From Ignavibacterium sp. (GTDB lineage: Bacteria > Bacteroidota > Ignavibacteria > Ignavibacteriales > Ignavibacteriaceae), in contig JAVSMP010000001.1 of the NCBI GenBank assembly GCA_032027145.1, forward strand, positions 710,903 to 774,902: a stretch of DNA of 64,000 nucleotides, written 5' to 3'. Position numbers and translations under genes: made by a program. Of this stretch, positions 19,759-29,370 are shown piece after piece (position 1 is the first letter of the stretch; the number at the start of each line of letters is the position of its first letter). Under the pieces are notes generated by a model, which was not told the DNA's origin, did not search any database, and saw only the letters and a list, made by a program, of their open reading frames with translations.

Positions 19759-22700
19759 GTTTCAATCCACGCACGCACACGGCGTGCGACTTCATTTGTT
19801 TTCCCTTTCCATTATCTTTCATAAGTTTCAATCCACGCACGCACACGGCGTGCGACGTGGGTAAAATACGGACAGTAATATGATGGATGTTTCAATCCAC
19901 GCACGCACACGGCGTGCGACCCACGTTACGTTGCATCAAGCCAAGCATATAATTCTGTTTCAATCCACGCACGCACACGGCGTGCGACTTTTCAAGCTCG
20001 GTTATTTTATCTACAGAGATTGTTTCAATCCACGCACGCACACGGCGTGCGACTGTCATTACCATTACCACGGCGTTTGGTGGTTAATGTTTCAATCCAC
20101 GCACGCACACGGCGTGCGACATATTTTTATCTGTCTTAAGCAAAGCCGTTTGATGTTTCAATCCACGCACGCACACGGCGTGCGACTAGCTACTCAAGTG
20201 TTTGCTACTGATTGGTATGGTTTCAATCCACGCACGCACACGGCGTGCGACATAAAGGATATACCATATTTATCTTCGTATCCTGTTTCAATCCACGCAC
20301 GCACACGGCGTGCGACATATCAGGTCCCTTAAATTTTGCCGTTGCAAGTGTTTCAATCCACGCACGCACACGGCGTGCGACGCAATATTTTTTTCAACTT
20401 GGGCAAAACTTACGGTTTCAATCCACGCACGCACACGGCGTGCGACGATTTCAATTATGACAGTTCGGCAACGGACAAGGTTTCAATCCACGCACGCACA
20501 CGGCGTGCGACTCATCAGGTGATTATAAACAGGTAGATAGCAACAGTTTCAATCCACGCACGCACACGGCGTGCGACGATAGAATATATATTGATGATAT
20601 AATCTTATCCGTTTCAATCAACGCACGCACACGGCGTGCGACCATAACCATTTCTTGCAATGATTGTGTTGTTGATTGTTTCAATCCACGCACGCACACG
20701 GCGTGCGACTTTTATACATAGATCTATTGTTAAAACTGATTCAAGTTTCAATCCACGCACGCACACGGCGTGCGACAGCCCATCCAGAAGTAAAGTTATT
20801 GTAAATAGATGTTTCAATCCACGCACGCACACGGCGTGCGACGCTGTAAGATTTCCTCCACCAGTAAGTGGATATGTTTCAATCCACGCACGCACACGGC
20901 GTGCGACTTTTTCAAGCTCGGTTATTTTATCTACAGAGATTGTTTCAATCCACGCACGCACACGGCGTGCGACAAAACTCCCAAACATTTTTTTGAGTTT
21001 GAAATTGTTTCAATCCACGCACGCACACGGCGTGCGACAACAATAAATATATATTAAAAATGCCTAAAAAGGTTTCAATCCACGCACGCACACGGCGTGC
21101 GACTTAGATGGGTTACAAATTTTTGTGCAGGCAACGGGTTTCAATCCACGCACGCACACGGCGTGCGACTTACCGAGTATATCAGTTTTAGCATCAAACA
21201 TCGGTTTCAATCCACGCACGCACACGGCGTGCGACTCATTGGCAAAATAAAACCTGAAAAAAAAATAGTTGTTTCAATCCACGCACGCACACGGCGTGCG
21301 ACTTGCAGAAGATTATTATCGCAATATATTAGATTTTGTTTCAATCCACGCACGCACACGGCGTGCGACATGATTCAACCGTTGCATTTACAACTTTAGC
21401 CAGTTTCAATCCACGCACGCACACGGCGTGCGACGGTATTTTCTTTTCGTATGATAATTTTATAAACGTTTCAATCCACGCACGCACACGGCGTGCGACT
21501 CCACAAAAGATTTCAACCCAGATGGATTGCCGTAGTTTCAATCCACGCACGCACACGGCGTGCGACCTTTTTATCAATCATTTTTTTATCTCAATCCTGT
21601 TGTTTCAATCCACGCACGCACACGGCGTGCGACCCGTAAACAGTAACATCATTTTGAGCAGCCACAATGTTTCAATCCACGCACGCACACGGCGTGCGAC
21701 ACAAGCTTACTAACCACTATAACCATATTGATATAAGTTTCAATCCACGCACGCACACGGCGTGCGACACAACAACGATTTGATGAGATTGAAAGAGCGA
21801 TAGTTTCAATCCACGCACGCACACGGCGTGCGACTAAAAACTGTATTAATTACATACTAAGTCTATGAGTTTCAATCCACGCACGCACACGGCGTGCGAC
21901 ATTGTTATTTCATTTTAGCTTCCCGGATTGCCGGGTTTCAATCCACGCACGCACACGGCGTGCGACAGTTTTATTTTAAACTTGACTTTGCAGGTCTGGC
22001 GTTTCAATCCACGCACGCACACGGCGTGCGACGATATGGATATTTTGTTATTACCAACATCATAACCGTTTCAATCCACGCACGCACACGGCGTGCGACC
22101 GCCCGTTATTTCCTGACCGATAGTTTCTTCCCCGTTTCAATCCACGCACGCACACGGCGTGCGACTTTTGCGATGCAGTTTTTGATTGACCGGACAATGT
22201 TTCAATCCACGCACGCACACGGCGTGCGACCAAACAGGCAACAAGAATGACATCCAATCAATCGGTTTCAATCCACGCACGCACACGGCGTGCGACCAAG
22301 CTATATGATTTTAGTTCCTTTCGTAATCCCGTTTCAATCCACGCACGCACACGGCGTGCGACACGCCAAGTGTTCCCAAGCCAAACAATACCCAGGTTTC
22401 AATCCACGCACGCACACGGCGTGCGACGTTATACCAAGAGTGTATGTAATTGGCGGACTAAGTTTCAATCCACGCACGCACACGGCGTGCGACTAAGGCA
22501 AACTGGGAAACTGTTCTCGACATAAGGTTTCAATCCACGCACGCACACGGCGTGCGACCTTCCGCCATAATCTTTATAAGCATCACATTTGGTTTCAATC
22601 CACGCACGCACACGGCGTGCGACCGTAGCATGGTTCCAAGTAGTTCCCCCATCAGTTGTTTCAATCCACGCACGCACACGGCGTGCGACGATAGTTTTCG

Positions 22701-24529
22701 AGACGACCTCACTCACTAAAGATGTTTCAATCCACGCACGCACACGGCGTGCGACAATCTTTTAATTCAATCTCATCCAACTCTTTACGTTTCAATCCAC
22801 GCACGCACACGGCGTGCGACGCAGCAGGATCAAACTTCGATTGATATTCTTGAGGTTTCAATCCACGCACGCACACGGCGTGCGACGTTGCAAAACTTCC
22901 ATCATCCTTTACGCTTGATGTTTCAATCCACGCACGCACACGGCGTGCGACCGCCTGTCTCTGGCTCTGTCGCATTATAATATCCGTTTCAATCCACGCA
23001 CGCACACGGCGTGCGACGGTAAGTCTCAAATTCATTCCCGCACATACATTGGTTTCAATCCACGCACGCACACGGCGTGCGACGATTGGTAAGGGGTGGG
23101 GAAGAGTGCCGTTTGTTGTTTCAATCCACGCACGCACACGGCGTGCGACCAAGCATTTCTTTTTTAATTCCTATTTTTTGTTTGTTTCAATCCACGCACG
23201 CACACGGCGTGCGACACTCAAGGACTTATCCAGGGAGAGGGTTATGGAAGTTTCAATCCACGCACGCACACGGCGTGCGACAACGGTGTGGCAAATAATT
23301 TGCGCTGAACATTAGTTTCAATCCACGCACGCACACGGCGTGCGACGGAGTTTTTTGAGAGTGAGGTATTTGGTTCGAAAGTTTCAATCCACGCACGCAC
23401 ACGGCGTGCGACTAGGAAACCTTGTTAAAGCCATTAAGGCAAAAGGTTTCAATCCACGCACGCACACGGCGTGCGACTATTTTCTTTGCATATTTTTTCC
23501 ATATCAATAGGTTTCAATCCACGCACGCACACGGCGTGCGACAGGCAATCTATTCGGCATCAAAACAAACTAAGCTGTTTCAATCCACGCACGCACACGG
23601 CGTGCGACAGATAAGTTTGGTTTAGCAGATCCGATTATTATGTTTCAATCCACGCACGCACACGGCGTGCGACTCAGGCGGGGTCAAGATAATCCGAGAT
23701 GACATCTGTTTCAATCCACGCACGCACACGGCGTGCGACAACTAATTTTTCTGTTTTGTCGCCAGATAAAATTGTTTCAATCCACGCACGCACACGGCGT
23801 GCGACGTATCGCAATGAATAACAAAATTCATATCGACTATGTTTCAATCCACGCACGCACACGGCGTGCGACTAATACAATAGATGCCACTCGTTACGCT
23901 TTAGAGTTTCAATCCACGCACGCACACGGCGTGCGACAGGTGTTCCTATAATCAAAGCCGTTGACACAGGCGTTTCAATCCACGCACGCACACGGCGTGC
24001 GACCATCACCAAAACAAGAGTTTAAATTTGATTATAAGTTTCAATCCACGCACGCACACGGCGTGCGACCTTAGTCAATGGGCACATTGCAGCGATGTCA
24101 ATGGTTTCAATCCACGCACGCACACGGCGTGCGACCAAAGCATCTTAGGTATTGATAACCAAGAAGATGTTTCAATCCACGCACGCACACGGCGTGCGAC
24201 AAAGCAAATAATTTAGAACAATCTGACCTTGAAGTTTCAATCCACGCACGCACACGGCGTGCGACCTAAAAAAGGCGCAGGTTCAATAGAGTTTGGTGAG
24301 TTTCAATCCACGCACGCACACGGCGTGCGACGCAGATTGCAGCTTTACTTAAGGTTACTGAGTTTGTTTCAATCCACGCACGCACACGGCGTGCGACTTG
24401 TTATTCCATATCTGTGCTCTTTTAACTGTGTGTTTCAATCCACGCACGCACACGGCGTGCGACATTCCAAGTTATGTAGTCATCCGCATATATCAAAGTT
24501 TCAATCCACGCACGCACACGGCGTGCGAC
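19759..24529 (-). CRISPR. Type I-C CRISPR array, 73 repeats and 72 spacers
   Basis: I located 73 copies of a 32-bp repeat, the first at 19759-19790 and the last at 24498-24529, spaced 64-68 bp (spacers 32-36 bp). On the plus strand the repeat begins GTTTCAATCCACGCACGCAC and ends ACGGCGTGCGAC. Read on the minus strand it begins GTCGCACGCC and ends ATTGAAAC, the type I-C form whose last bases become the crRNA 5' handle. CGCACGC and GCGTGCG form a perfect 7-bp stem with a 5-nt loop. All copies I read are identical except that at 20611-20642 (tenth base C to A). The leader and cas genes lie at the high-coordinate end, so newest spacers are near 24.5 kb and transcription runs leftward. Confidence 0.98.
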
Positions 24530-24692
24530 TGTTACTTATCTAAATGTTTATAGATAAATGTTTTAAAAAATGTTTTTCGCTATCCGGTCACTTTATTTTT
24601 AATTTTTATCTGCTCTAACAGATAAATCATTAAACTATCAAATTTTCAAAGAGCTAAGCTCCCGGCATTTTTATGTACACTTAGGTTAGCAG
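24530..24692 (-). promoter_or_regulatory. CRISPR leader
   Basis: AT-rich 163-bp non-coding stretch between the cas2 stop and the leader-proximal repeat, in the position expected of the type I-C leader that holds the array promoter and integration signals. It contains two inverted repeats of related sequence: TTATCTA/TAGATAA at 24536-24542 and 24551-24557, and TTTATCTG/CAGATAAA at 24605-24612 and 24619-24626. Confidence 0.75.
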
Positions 24693-24983
24693 TCATAAAA
24701 TTAATGTGTCGTCAATATTAAGATTTTTACTTTTTCCGAAGCTTTCAATTCGTCTTTGATAATTGGAGCCGAGATAGTAAAACCTTAGACTATCTTCATC
24801 TTCTTTAAATATTGTTAATAACTCGTTTTTCAATACTTCCCATTGTGCCGGATCAATAATACATTCAAACACAGAATTCTGTGCTCTTATGCCAAAATTC
24901 AAACAAGTATCGGCTACTTTTTTTAATCTCTTTTTACCGCTTTTTGTTGTTGTAGAAACATCATAGCTTACTACTACCATCAT
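24693..24983 (-). CDS. cas2: CRISPR-associated endoribonuclease-fold protein Cas2
   Basis: 96 residues with the ferredoxin-like N-terminus MVVVSYDVSTTTKSGKKRLKK, including the conserved Asp of the first strand, and a middle QNSVFECIIDPAQWEVLK, both typical of type I-C Cas2. With Cas1 it forms the integrase that inserts spacers at the leader end; Cas2 is mainly structural there. Lies 7 bp after the cas1 stop, and its own stop marks the edge of the leader. Full length. Confidence 0.95.
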   Translation of the reverse strand: MMVVVSYDVSTTTKSGKKRLKKVADTCLNFGIRAQNSVFECIIDPAQWEVLKNELLTIFKEDEDSLRFYYLGSNYQRRIESFGKSKNLNIDDTLIL

Positions 24984-24990
24984 AACATTC

Positions 24991-26034
24991 TCACTTTAAA
25001 TAAAATGGTGGATAATTTTCCATATCGCCTCTGATATATCTTGCAAGCAATTGGGCTTGTATGTGTGGCAGTAAACCTATTGTCATCTTTTCGCCGAGAA
25101 ACGGATGAGTGATTTCTTCCTGCTTTCTTTTTTGATATGCTGTTAGCAATTCTTTTCTTGCATTATCAGACATTCTTACTTCGCCCGATTCCCTGATTTC
25201 AAAATCTCTTATGTTTACCTGTTTAAGATTTATCAGGTTCAGCATTACCCGGTCACCAAGATAAGCTCTGAACTCTTCCATAATATCCAGTGCAAGGCTC
25301 GGTCTTCCTGGTCTAAGCTGATGAAGAAATCCGACCTGCGGATCTAAACCAACCGTTTCTAACGCTGAGCGTACATCATTTGCAAGAATCGAATATAAAA
25401 AAGAGAGCAGCGCATTCGCTGGATCAAGAGGCGGACGCTTTGATCTTTTGGTAAATATAAAATCTTCTTTTTGAGATGTAATTAAATCTGATAAAATATT
25501 GAAATATATATTTGCACATTCTCCTTCATAACCGCGTAGTTCGTCAAGAGTTTCTGCTTCTTTAATATTTTTTAATCTGCTGCCGAGTATGTCTGCAGAG
25601 TTGATTACTTCATCAGAAATATTTTCAGGATGATTACGCTGATGGCGTAAAAGAAGATATCTGTAGTTTGAAACTTTAGCTGCAATTATTGGCTTTGCAA
25701 TTTTCAGTGATTCAAATTCGTTATCTGATATTGCATATTGAGCTTTTCGAAGAAGGACATTTCCTTTTTGCGCACCATAAACCTTTGCCAAGAACTTTCC
25801 AGTTTCTGTAAGATAGCTTACGCCTACGTTATTCTCCGCACAGAAAGCCATAAGCTGTGGAGTAAGAGCTTTGAAACCAAAACAAACAATATTTTCAATC
25901 GTGTGAATTGGAGCCTGAAATGCTTTTTTGCTGTTTCCTTCCGAGTCTTTTAATTCAACAATAAATGTTTCGCGCTCTTTATGTACAAATGCATCATCAG
26001 AAGTGATGTATAACGTGTTAAGATGTTTTTTCAT
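24991..26034 (-). CDS. cas1: CRISPR-associated integrase Cas1 (type I-C)
   Basis: 347 residues, the I-C length. The presumed metal-binding residues are all present: Glu170 in RGYEGECANIYF, His238 in GFLHQLRPGRPSLALD and Asp250 in LALDIMEEFR. The N-terminal beta domain starts HLNTLYITSDDAFVHKERETF, characteristic of subtype I-C. It catalyses insertion of new spacers next to the leader. The ATG overlaps the end of cas4 (ATGA), so translation is coupled. The catalytic residues are intact, so acquisition may still be possible. Confidence 0.97.
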   Translation of the reverse strand: MKKHLNTLYITSDDAFVHKERETFIVELKDSEGNSKKAFQAPIHTIENIVCFGFKALTPQLMAFCAENNVGVSYLTETGKFLAKVYGAQKGNVLLRKAQYAISDNEFESLKIAKPIIAAKVSNYRYLLLRHQRNHPENISDEVINSADILGSRLKNIKEAETLDELRGYEGECANIYFNILSDLITSQKEDFIFTKRSKRPPLDPANALLSFLYSILANDVRSALETVGLDPQVGFLHQLRPGRPSLALDIMEEFRAYLGDRVMLNLINLKQVNIRDFEIRESGEVRMSDNARKELLTAYQKRKQEEITHPFLGEKMTIGLLPHIQAQLLARYIRGDMENYPPFYLK

Positions 26035-26708
26035 ATCGAATATAATTCCTTAATATAATTCTGCAGTTTGGTTTTATTCATGGCTTTTGGCTGACAGATT
26101 GTCTGAAGAGAACAATTCCTGCATTTTTGTTCATATACGGCTGCCGGAATTATTTTTGATTCTACAATTTTTCTTACAGCCGAAATAATATTTTCGGTTT
26201 GAGTTCTAAGCTCATTATTTATTTCAATTAAGTTTCTTCTTCGGATTTTTCCATAAAAGAAAGCCCCTTCTTTTATTTGTGTGTTTAACATTTCTTCTAA
26301 ACAAAATACCTGTGCACAAAGCTGAACTTTATCACTGATATCTTCTTTTGGTTCACCTGACTTAAATTCAACAGGTAAAACAATTATGTTATCCAGTACT
26401 TTCTCTTTATTCAAAGCTCCCGTAATAATTCCGGAATTATTTTTGGACTTCTTTGAATGGAATTCAACAACATCGCACCTGCCGACAAGTCCATATTTAA
26501 ATGAGTGAATTCTTAACCCGCGGACTGTTTTTACACTTCCTCTTGTTTCATAAGTATCGGTATCAACTTTTTGATGTAAGATATCGCCTCTTACAGTAAA
26601 AAGATTTTCCTGCCAAACATCATCAACATGTATCAGTCCGCATTGGCGGGGGCAATAAACATAGTGCTGTAATGCACTGATCATTATAAAATCGTCTTCT
26701 GTGAACAT
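26031..26708 (-). CDS. cas4: CRISPR-associated exonuclease Cas4
   Basis: 225 residues. RecB-type nuclease with four-cysteine iron-sulphur candidates: Cys19 and Cys23 (YVYCPRQCGLIHVDD) and a C-terminal set Cys196, Cys199, Cys205. The nuclease core shows GRCDVVEFH and LPVEFKSGEPKED. In type I-C, Cas4 works with Cas1-Cas2 to select PAM-flanked prespacers and trim them. Its ATG touches the TAG of the upstream Bro-N remnant frame with no gap, and no Shine-Dalgarno is visible, so its translation may depend on ribosomes finishing that remnant. Confidence 0.96.
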   Translation of the reverse strand: MFTEDDFIMISALQHYVYCPRQCGLIHVDDVWQENLFTVRGDILHQKVDTDTYETRGSVKTVRGLRIHSFKYGLVGRCDVVEFHSKKSKNNSGIITGALNKEKVLDNIIVLPVEFKSGEPKEDISDKVQLCAQVFCLEEMLNTQIKEGAFFYGKIRRRNLIEINNELRTQTENIISAVRKIVESKIIPAAVYEQKCRNCSLQTICQPKAMNKTKLQNYIKELYSI

Positions 26709-27213
26709 CTATTTGTTTTTTCTTTTTTTAATACGACGTTTTTGCTTTTCAGTTTCATTCAGAGGCTGCTCGGATTTTAGCTGAAAAGATTTATAATTCT
26801 GATTTGTTACAACCTTTCTACCGGACTTTCGCTCCAAATCTTTTCTTGCTCTTCCTGCAACACTTCCTCCTTCAATCGCTGCATGTTTATTTTGATCGAA
26901 GCCCAGGGCATTTTTATTCTTTGCAATTTCTGTTGTAGATGCCTCGCCGAGCATTGTAAATATCAAGTAACTGATTGACATCAGTAAGGCGCATTTTGCC
27001 ATCAGCAGCCTTAATTTTCAACGCGTTACAATTTGTCACGGTTTCATTTCCTTCTTCTTTCAGGCGTTTTTTCAGAACACGCCAGTAAACCTGAGGATTC
27101 GGACTATTGGTAAATATTGCAATTACATCTACAATTGCGAAAAACCATTTTTGCTCTTTTTCGTTCCACTCAGAACGAATTTTCCTTTGTTCAAAAAGTT
27201 TAATGTCAGCCAT
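26709..27213 (-). pseudogene. Bro-N phage antirepressor-like gene, internally deleted and frameshifted
   Basis: Two frames together match one protein family. Frame 1 (27213 to 26914) has the Bro-N start (IKLFEQRKIRSEWNEKEQKW, AIVDVIAIF, QVYWRVLKKRL) and runs to LTDVNQLLD; frame 2 (27002 to 26709) has the family's C-terminal module (IFTMLGEASTTEIAKNKN, AGRARKDLERKSGRKVV). Compared with typical full-length relatives as I recall them, the central part is missing and the join at about 26965 is out of frame. AAAGGA precedes the start. It lies in the cas operon between cas7 and cas4, and its second-frame stop directly precedes the cas4 ATG. A prophage-type passenger gene, now broken, though both halves are otherwise open. 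Confidence 0.75.
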
Positions 27214-27250
27214 AATATTCCTTTCAAAGTACTAAGAAAGCATTAAGAAG

Positions 27251-27445
27251 TTATTCAACATCAACAACCTTAAATGTTTCCGAAAATGTTTTTCCTTCGA
27301 GCTATATTTCCCCCCTAACGGGATTATTGTTGAAATATTTATTCATAAGTTTATTCTTTTATCTCCTGTCCCGATAGGGACTAAATATTTCTAGATCAAT
27401 AATGCTGAGACAATACAAGTCCCATAGGGACGATATAGAAATTCA
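27251..27445 (-). repeat. 195-bp cas7-tail/REP unit, diverged copy
   Basis: One unit of the family described at 27978-28500. On the minus strand it carries a copy of the cas7 3' end (encoding EGKTFSETFKVVDVE then stop) followed upstream by hairpin-forming REP-like motifs CCCTAACGGG, GTCCCGATAGGGAC and GTCCCATAGGGAC. Separated from the other copies by the transposase gene, and more diverged than they are in the cas7-like part. Its far end contains the last codon and stop of the transposase gene. Confidence 0.85.
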
Positions 27446-27904
27446 TTTAACATCAATCAAAACATATTTTTCATTGTATGACACCTCATATTTTTTTAAC
27501 ATATCAATATATTCTTCCCTAAATGTTTTTCTCCTATGATGTATTTCCTGATTATTTATATATTTAACAACAGAATCAATTTGTGAATTCGAAAAAGAAA
27601 AGGCGCCGTAACCAGATTGCCAGTTAAAATGACCATTAACGAGTTTTTGCTCGTTTATCCATTTTGATGAATTGCCTTTTATGTCCTGTAATAAATCCGG
27701 AATAAGTTGATGTGGTTTGTATCCAATTGCAATATGTAAATGATCGGGCATTCCATTTATTGCAATTAATTTATGATCGTTATTTCTGACTATTCCGGTA
27801 ATATATTTGAATAATTCATTTTTCCACGAAGCTTGAATCAGCGATATTCTGTTTTGTACAGCAAAAACAAGATGAAGATATATTTGCGTATATGTATTGG
27901 CCAT
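27443..27904 (-). mobile_element. IS200/IS605-type Y1 (RAYT-like) transposase gene
   Basis: 153 residues. HUH motif His55-Leu-His57 in GMPDHLHIAIGY and catalytic Tyr115 in SVVKYINNQEIHHRRKTF, the layout of IS200-type single-tyrosine transposases that cut and join single-stranded DNA at hairpins. AAGGA lies six bases before the ATG. It is flanked by small palindromes (GTCCCTATGGGAC at 27923-27935 and the GTCCC-n-GGGAC series on its other side), as expected of a REP-associated transposase. The gene is intact and co-oriented with the cas operon, between cas7 and cas4. Confidence 0.9.
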
Positions 27905-27977
27905 AAATTTCCTTTTTATTTCGTCCCTATGGGACTATATTTTTATTGTTGCCACTAATTTTCTATAACTATCAAAT

Positions 27978-28500
27978 CCCTAACGGGATTATTGTTGAAA
28001 TATTTATTCATAAGTTTATTTTTTTATCTCCTGTCCCGATAGGGACTAAACATTTCCAGATCAATAAGGCTGAGACAATACAAGTCCCATAGGGACGATA
28101 TAGAAATTCATTAATCCACATCAACAACCTTAAATGTTTCCGAAAATGTTTTCCCATCGAGATATATTTCCTCCCTAACGGGATTATTGTTGAAATATTT
28201 ATTCATAAGTTTATTTTTTTATCTCCTGTCCCGATAGGGACTAAACATTTCCAGATCAATAAGGCTGAGACAATACAAGTCCCATAGGGACGATATAGAA
28301 ATTCATTAATCCACATCAACAACCTTAAATGTTTCAGGAAATGTTTTTCCATCGAGATAAATTTCCTCCCTAACGGGATTATTGTTGAAATATTTATTCA
28401 TAAGTTTATTTTTTTATCTCCTGTCCCGATAGGGACTAAATATTTCCAGATCAATAATGCTGAGACAATACAAGTCCCATAGAGACGATATAGAAATTTA
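27978..28500 (-). repeat. Tandem 195-bp units: REP-like hairpins plus copies of the cas7 3' end
   Basis: Units at 28306-28500 and 28111-28305 are in exact 195-bp register (CCCTAACGGG recurs at 27978, 28173 and 28368). A third, 27978-28110, keeps only the hairpin part because the transposase segment replaces its cas7-like part. Each full unit holds about 60 bp copied from the 3' end of cas7, encoding LDGKTFSETFKVVDVD or the SETF-to-PETF variant and a stop, then CCCTAACGGG, GTCCCGATAGGGAC and GTCCCATAGGGAC. The genuine cas7 tail reads RVIDVD where the copies read KVVDVD. Confidence 0.93.
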
Positions 28501-29349
28501 TCAATCCACATCAATAACCCTAAATGTTTCCGAAAATGTTTTCCCATCGAGATATATTTCATAATCTGAATAATCTCTTGCCGGAGCTTCTACTAATTTT
28601 TTGTGGGTAACACGCGCAAAAAGCTCGTGTGCTGGTTTACTGCCTAACGCGGTTTTGTGTTTGAATGCAATTATCTTTCTTGTATTCATTTCACCACGTG
28701 CAGCAGAGTGGTCTTCTTCGAACATTTTCTGCAATGCTTCCCAAAATAAATTCAGATCATCTTCAGAAAATTTAGTGTCGTTTGCAAGGTGAGCAGAAAT
28801 AAATCCGTGTGCTCTATATAAACCATATGGTACTGTATATTTGCGCCCCATTTCCGAGCCTCCTGTTTCAGATCTTTCTTCAGTTGTTTTGGCAATACGG
28901 GTAATGGTATGTTCGAGTGCAACGATTGCGTCGACAGAACGCGCAAAAGTTAACTGTATTGGACCACGAACTTGCCCTGCATTTTTACCTGTACTCATTA
29001 CGGCTCCAAAGGTTCTTATATCAAAATATTTTTTACACATCCACATTCTTGCAGCCTCTGTTTTATCTCCTTTTTCTTTCTTACTTACTTCGTCATCTTC
29101 GTGCGCTTTATCAATTAGGGTATTGAGTACTGCTTTTTCTTTGATAAAAATATCATAAGGTGATTTTTCTTCTCTTGTCATCAAAACATAATTCCTAACT
29201 TTTCTTTTAATACAAACATCAGTTACTAAGCCGTTACCAGTTTCTGCATCAATGCGTGGTAAATTACCTGCATCCGGATCACCGTTTGGGTTGCCGTCTT
29301 TTACATCGAAGTAAAGAACAAAGTCGTAGCGATTTTTAATTGGTTCCAT
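28501..29349 (-). CDS. cas7: Cascade backbone protein Cas7 (Csd2, type I-C)
   Basis: 282 residues. Forms the helical backbone that wraps the crRNA spacer. The N-terminus (YDFVLYFDVKDGNPNGDPDAGNLPRID) is the Csd2 signature; the central part includes FDIRTFGAVMSTGKNAGQVRGPIQLTFARSVD. AAGGAG is eight bases upstream of the ATG, a strong site fitting a protein needed in many copies. It ends at TCA 28501-28503, exactly where the tandem tail copies begin. The cas8c stop lies 21 bp upstream. Confidence 0.97.
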   Translation of the reverse strand: MEPIKNRYDFVLYFDVKDGNPNGDPDAGNLPRIDAETGNGLVTDVCIKRKVRNYVLMTREEKSPYDIFIKEKAVLNTLIDKAHEDDEVSKKEKGDKTEAARMWMCKKYFDIRTFGAVMSTGKNAGQVRGPIQLTFARSVDAIVALEHTITRIAKTTEERSETGGSEMGRKYTVPYGLYRAHGFISAHLANDTKFSEDDLNLFWEALQKMFEEDHSAARGEMNTRKIIAFKHKTALGSKPAHELFARVTHKKLVEAPARDYSDYEIYLDGKTFSETFRVIDVD

Positions 29350-29370
29350 TTTTTATTCTCCTTTATTTGA

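Noticed and set aside
19880-24543. Many open frames across the array encoding repeated SIHARTRRAT, FQSTHAHGVR, FNPRTHTACD or SHAVCVRGLK segments
   Set aside because: The 32-bp repeat has no stop in several frames, so these are products of the CRISPR repeat, not genes.
28841-29158. Plus-strand open frame of 105 codons opposite cas7
   Set aside because: Antisense shadow; cas7 on the minus strand has clear family homology throughout.
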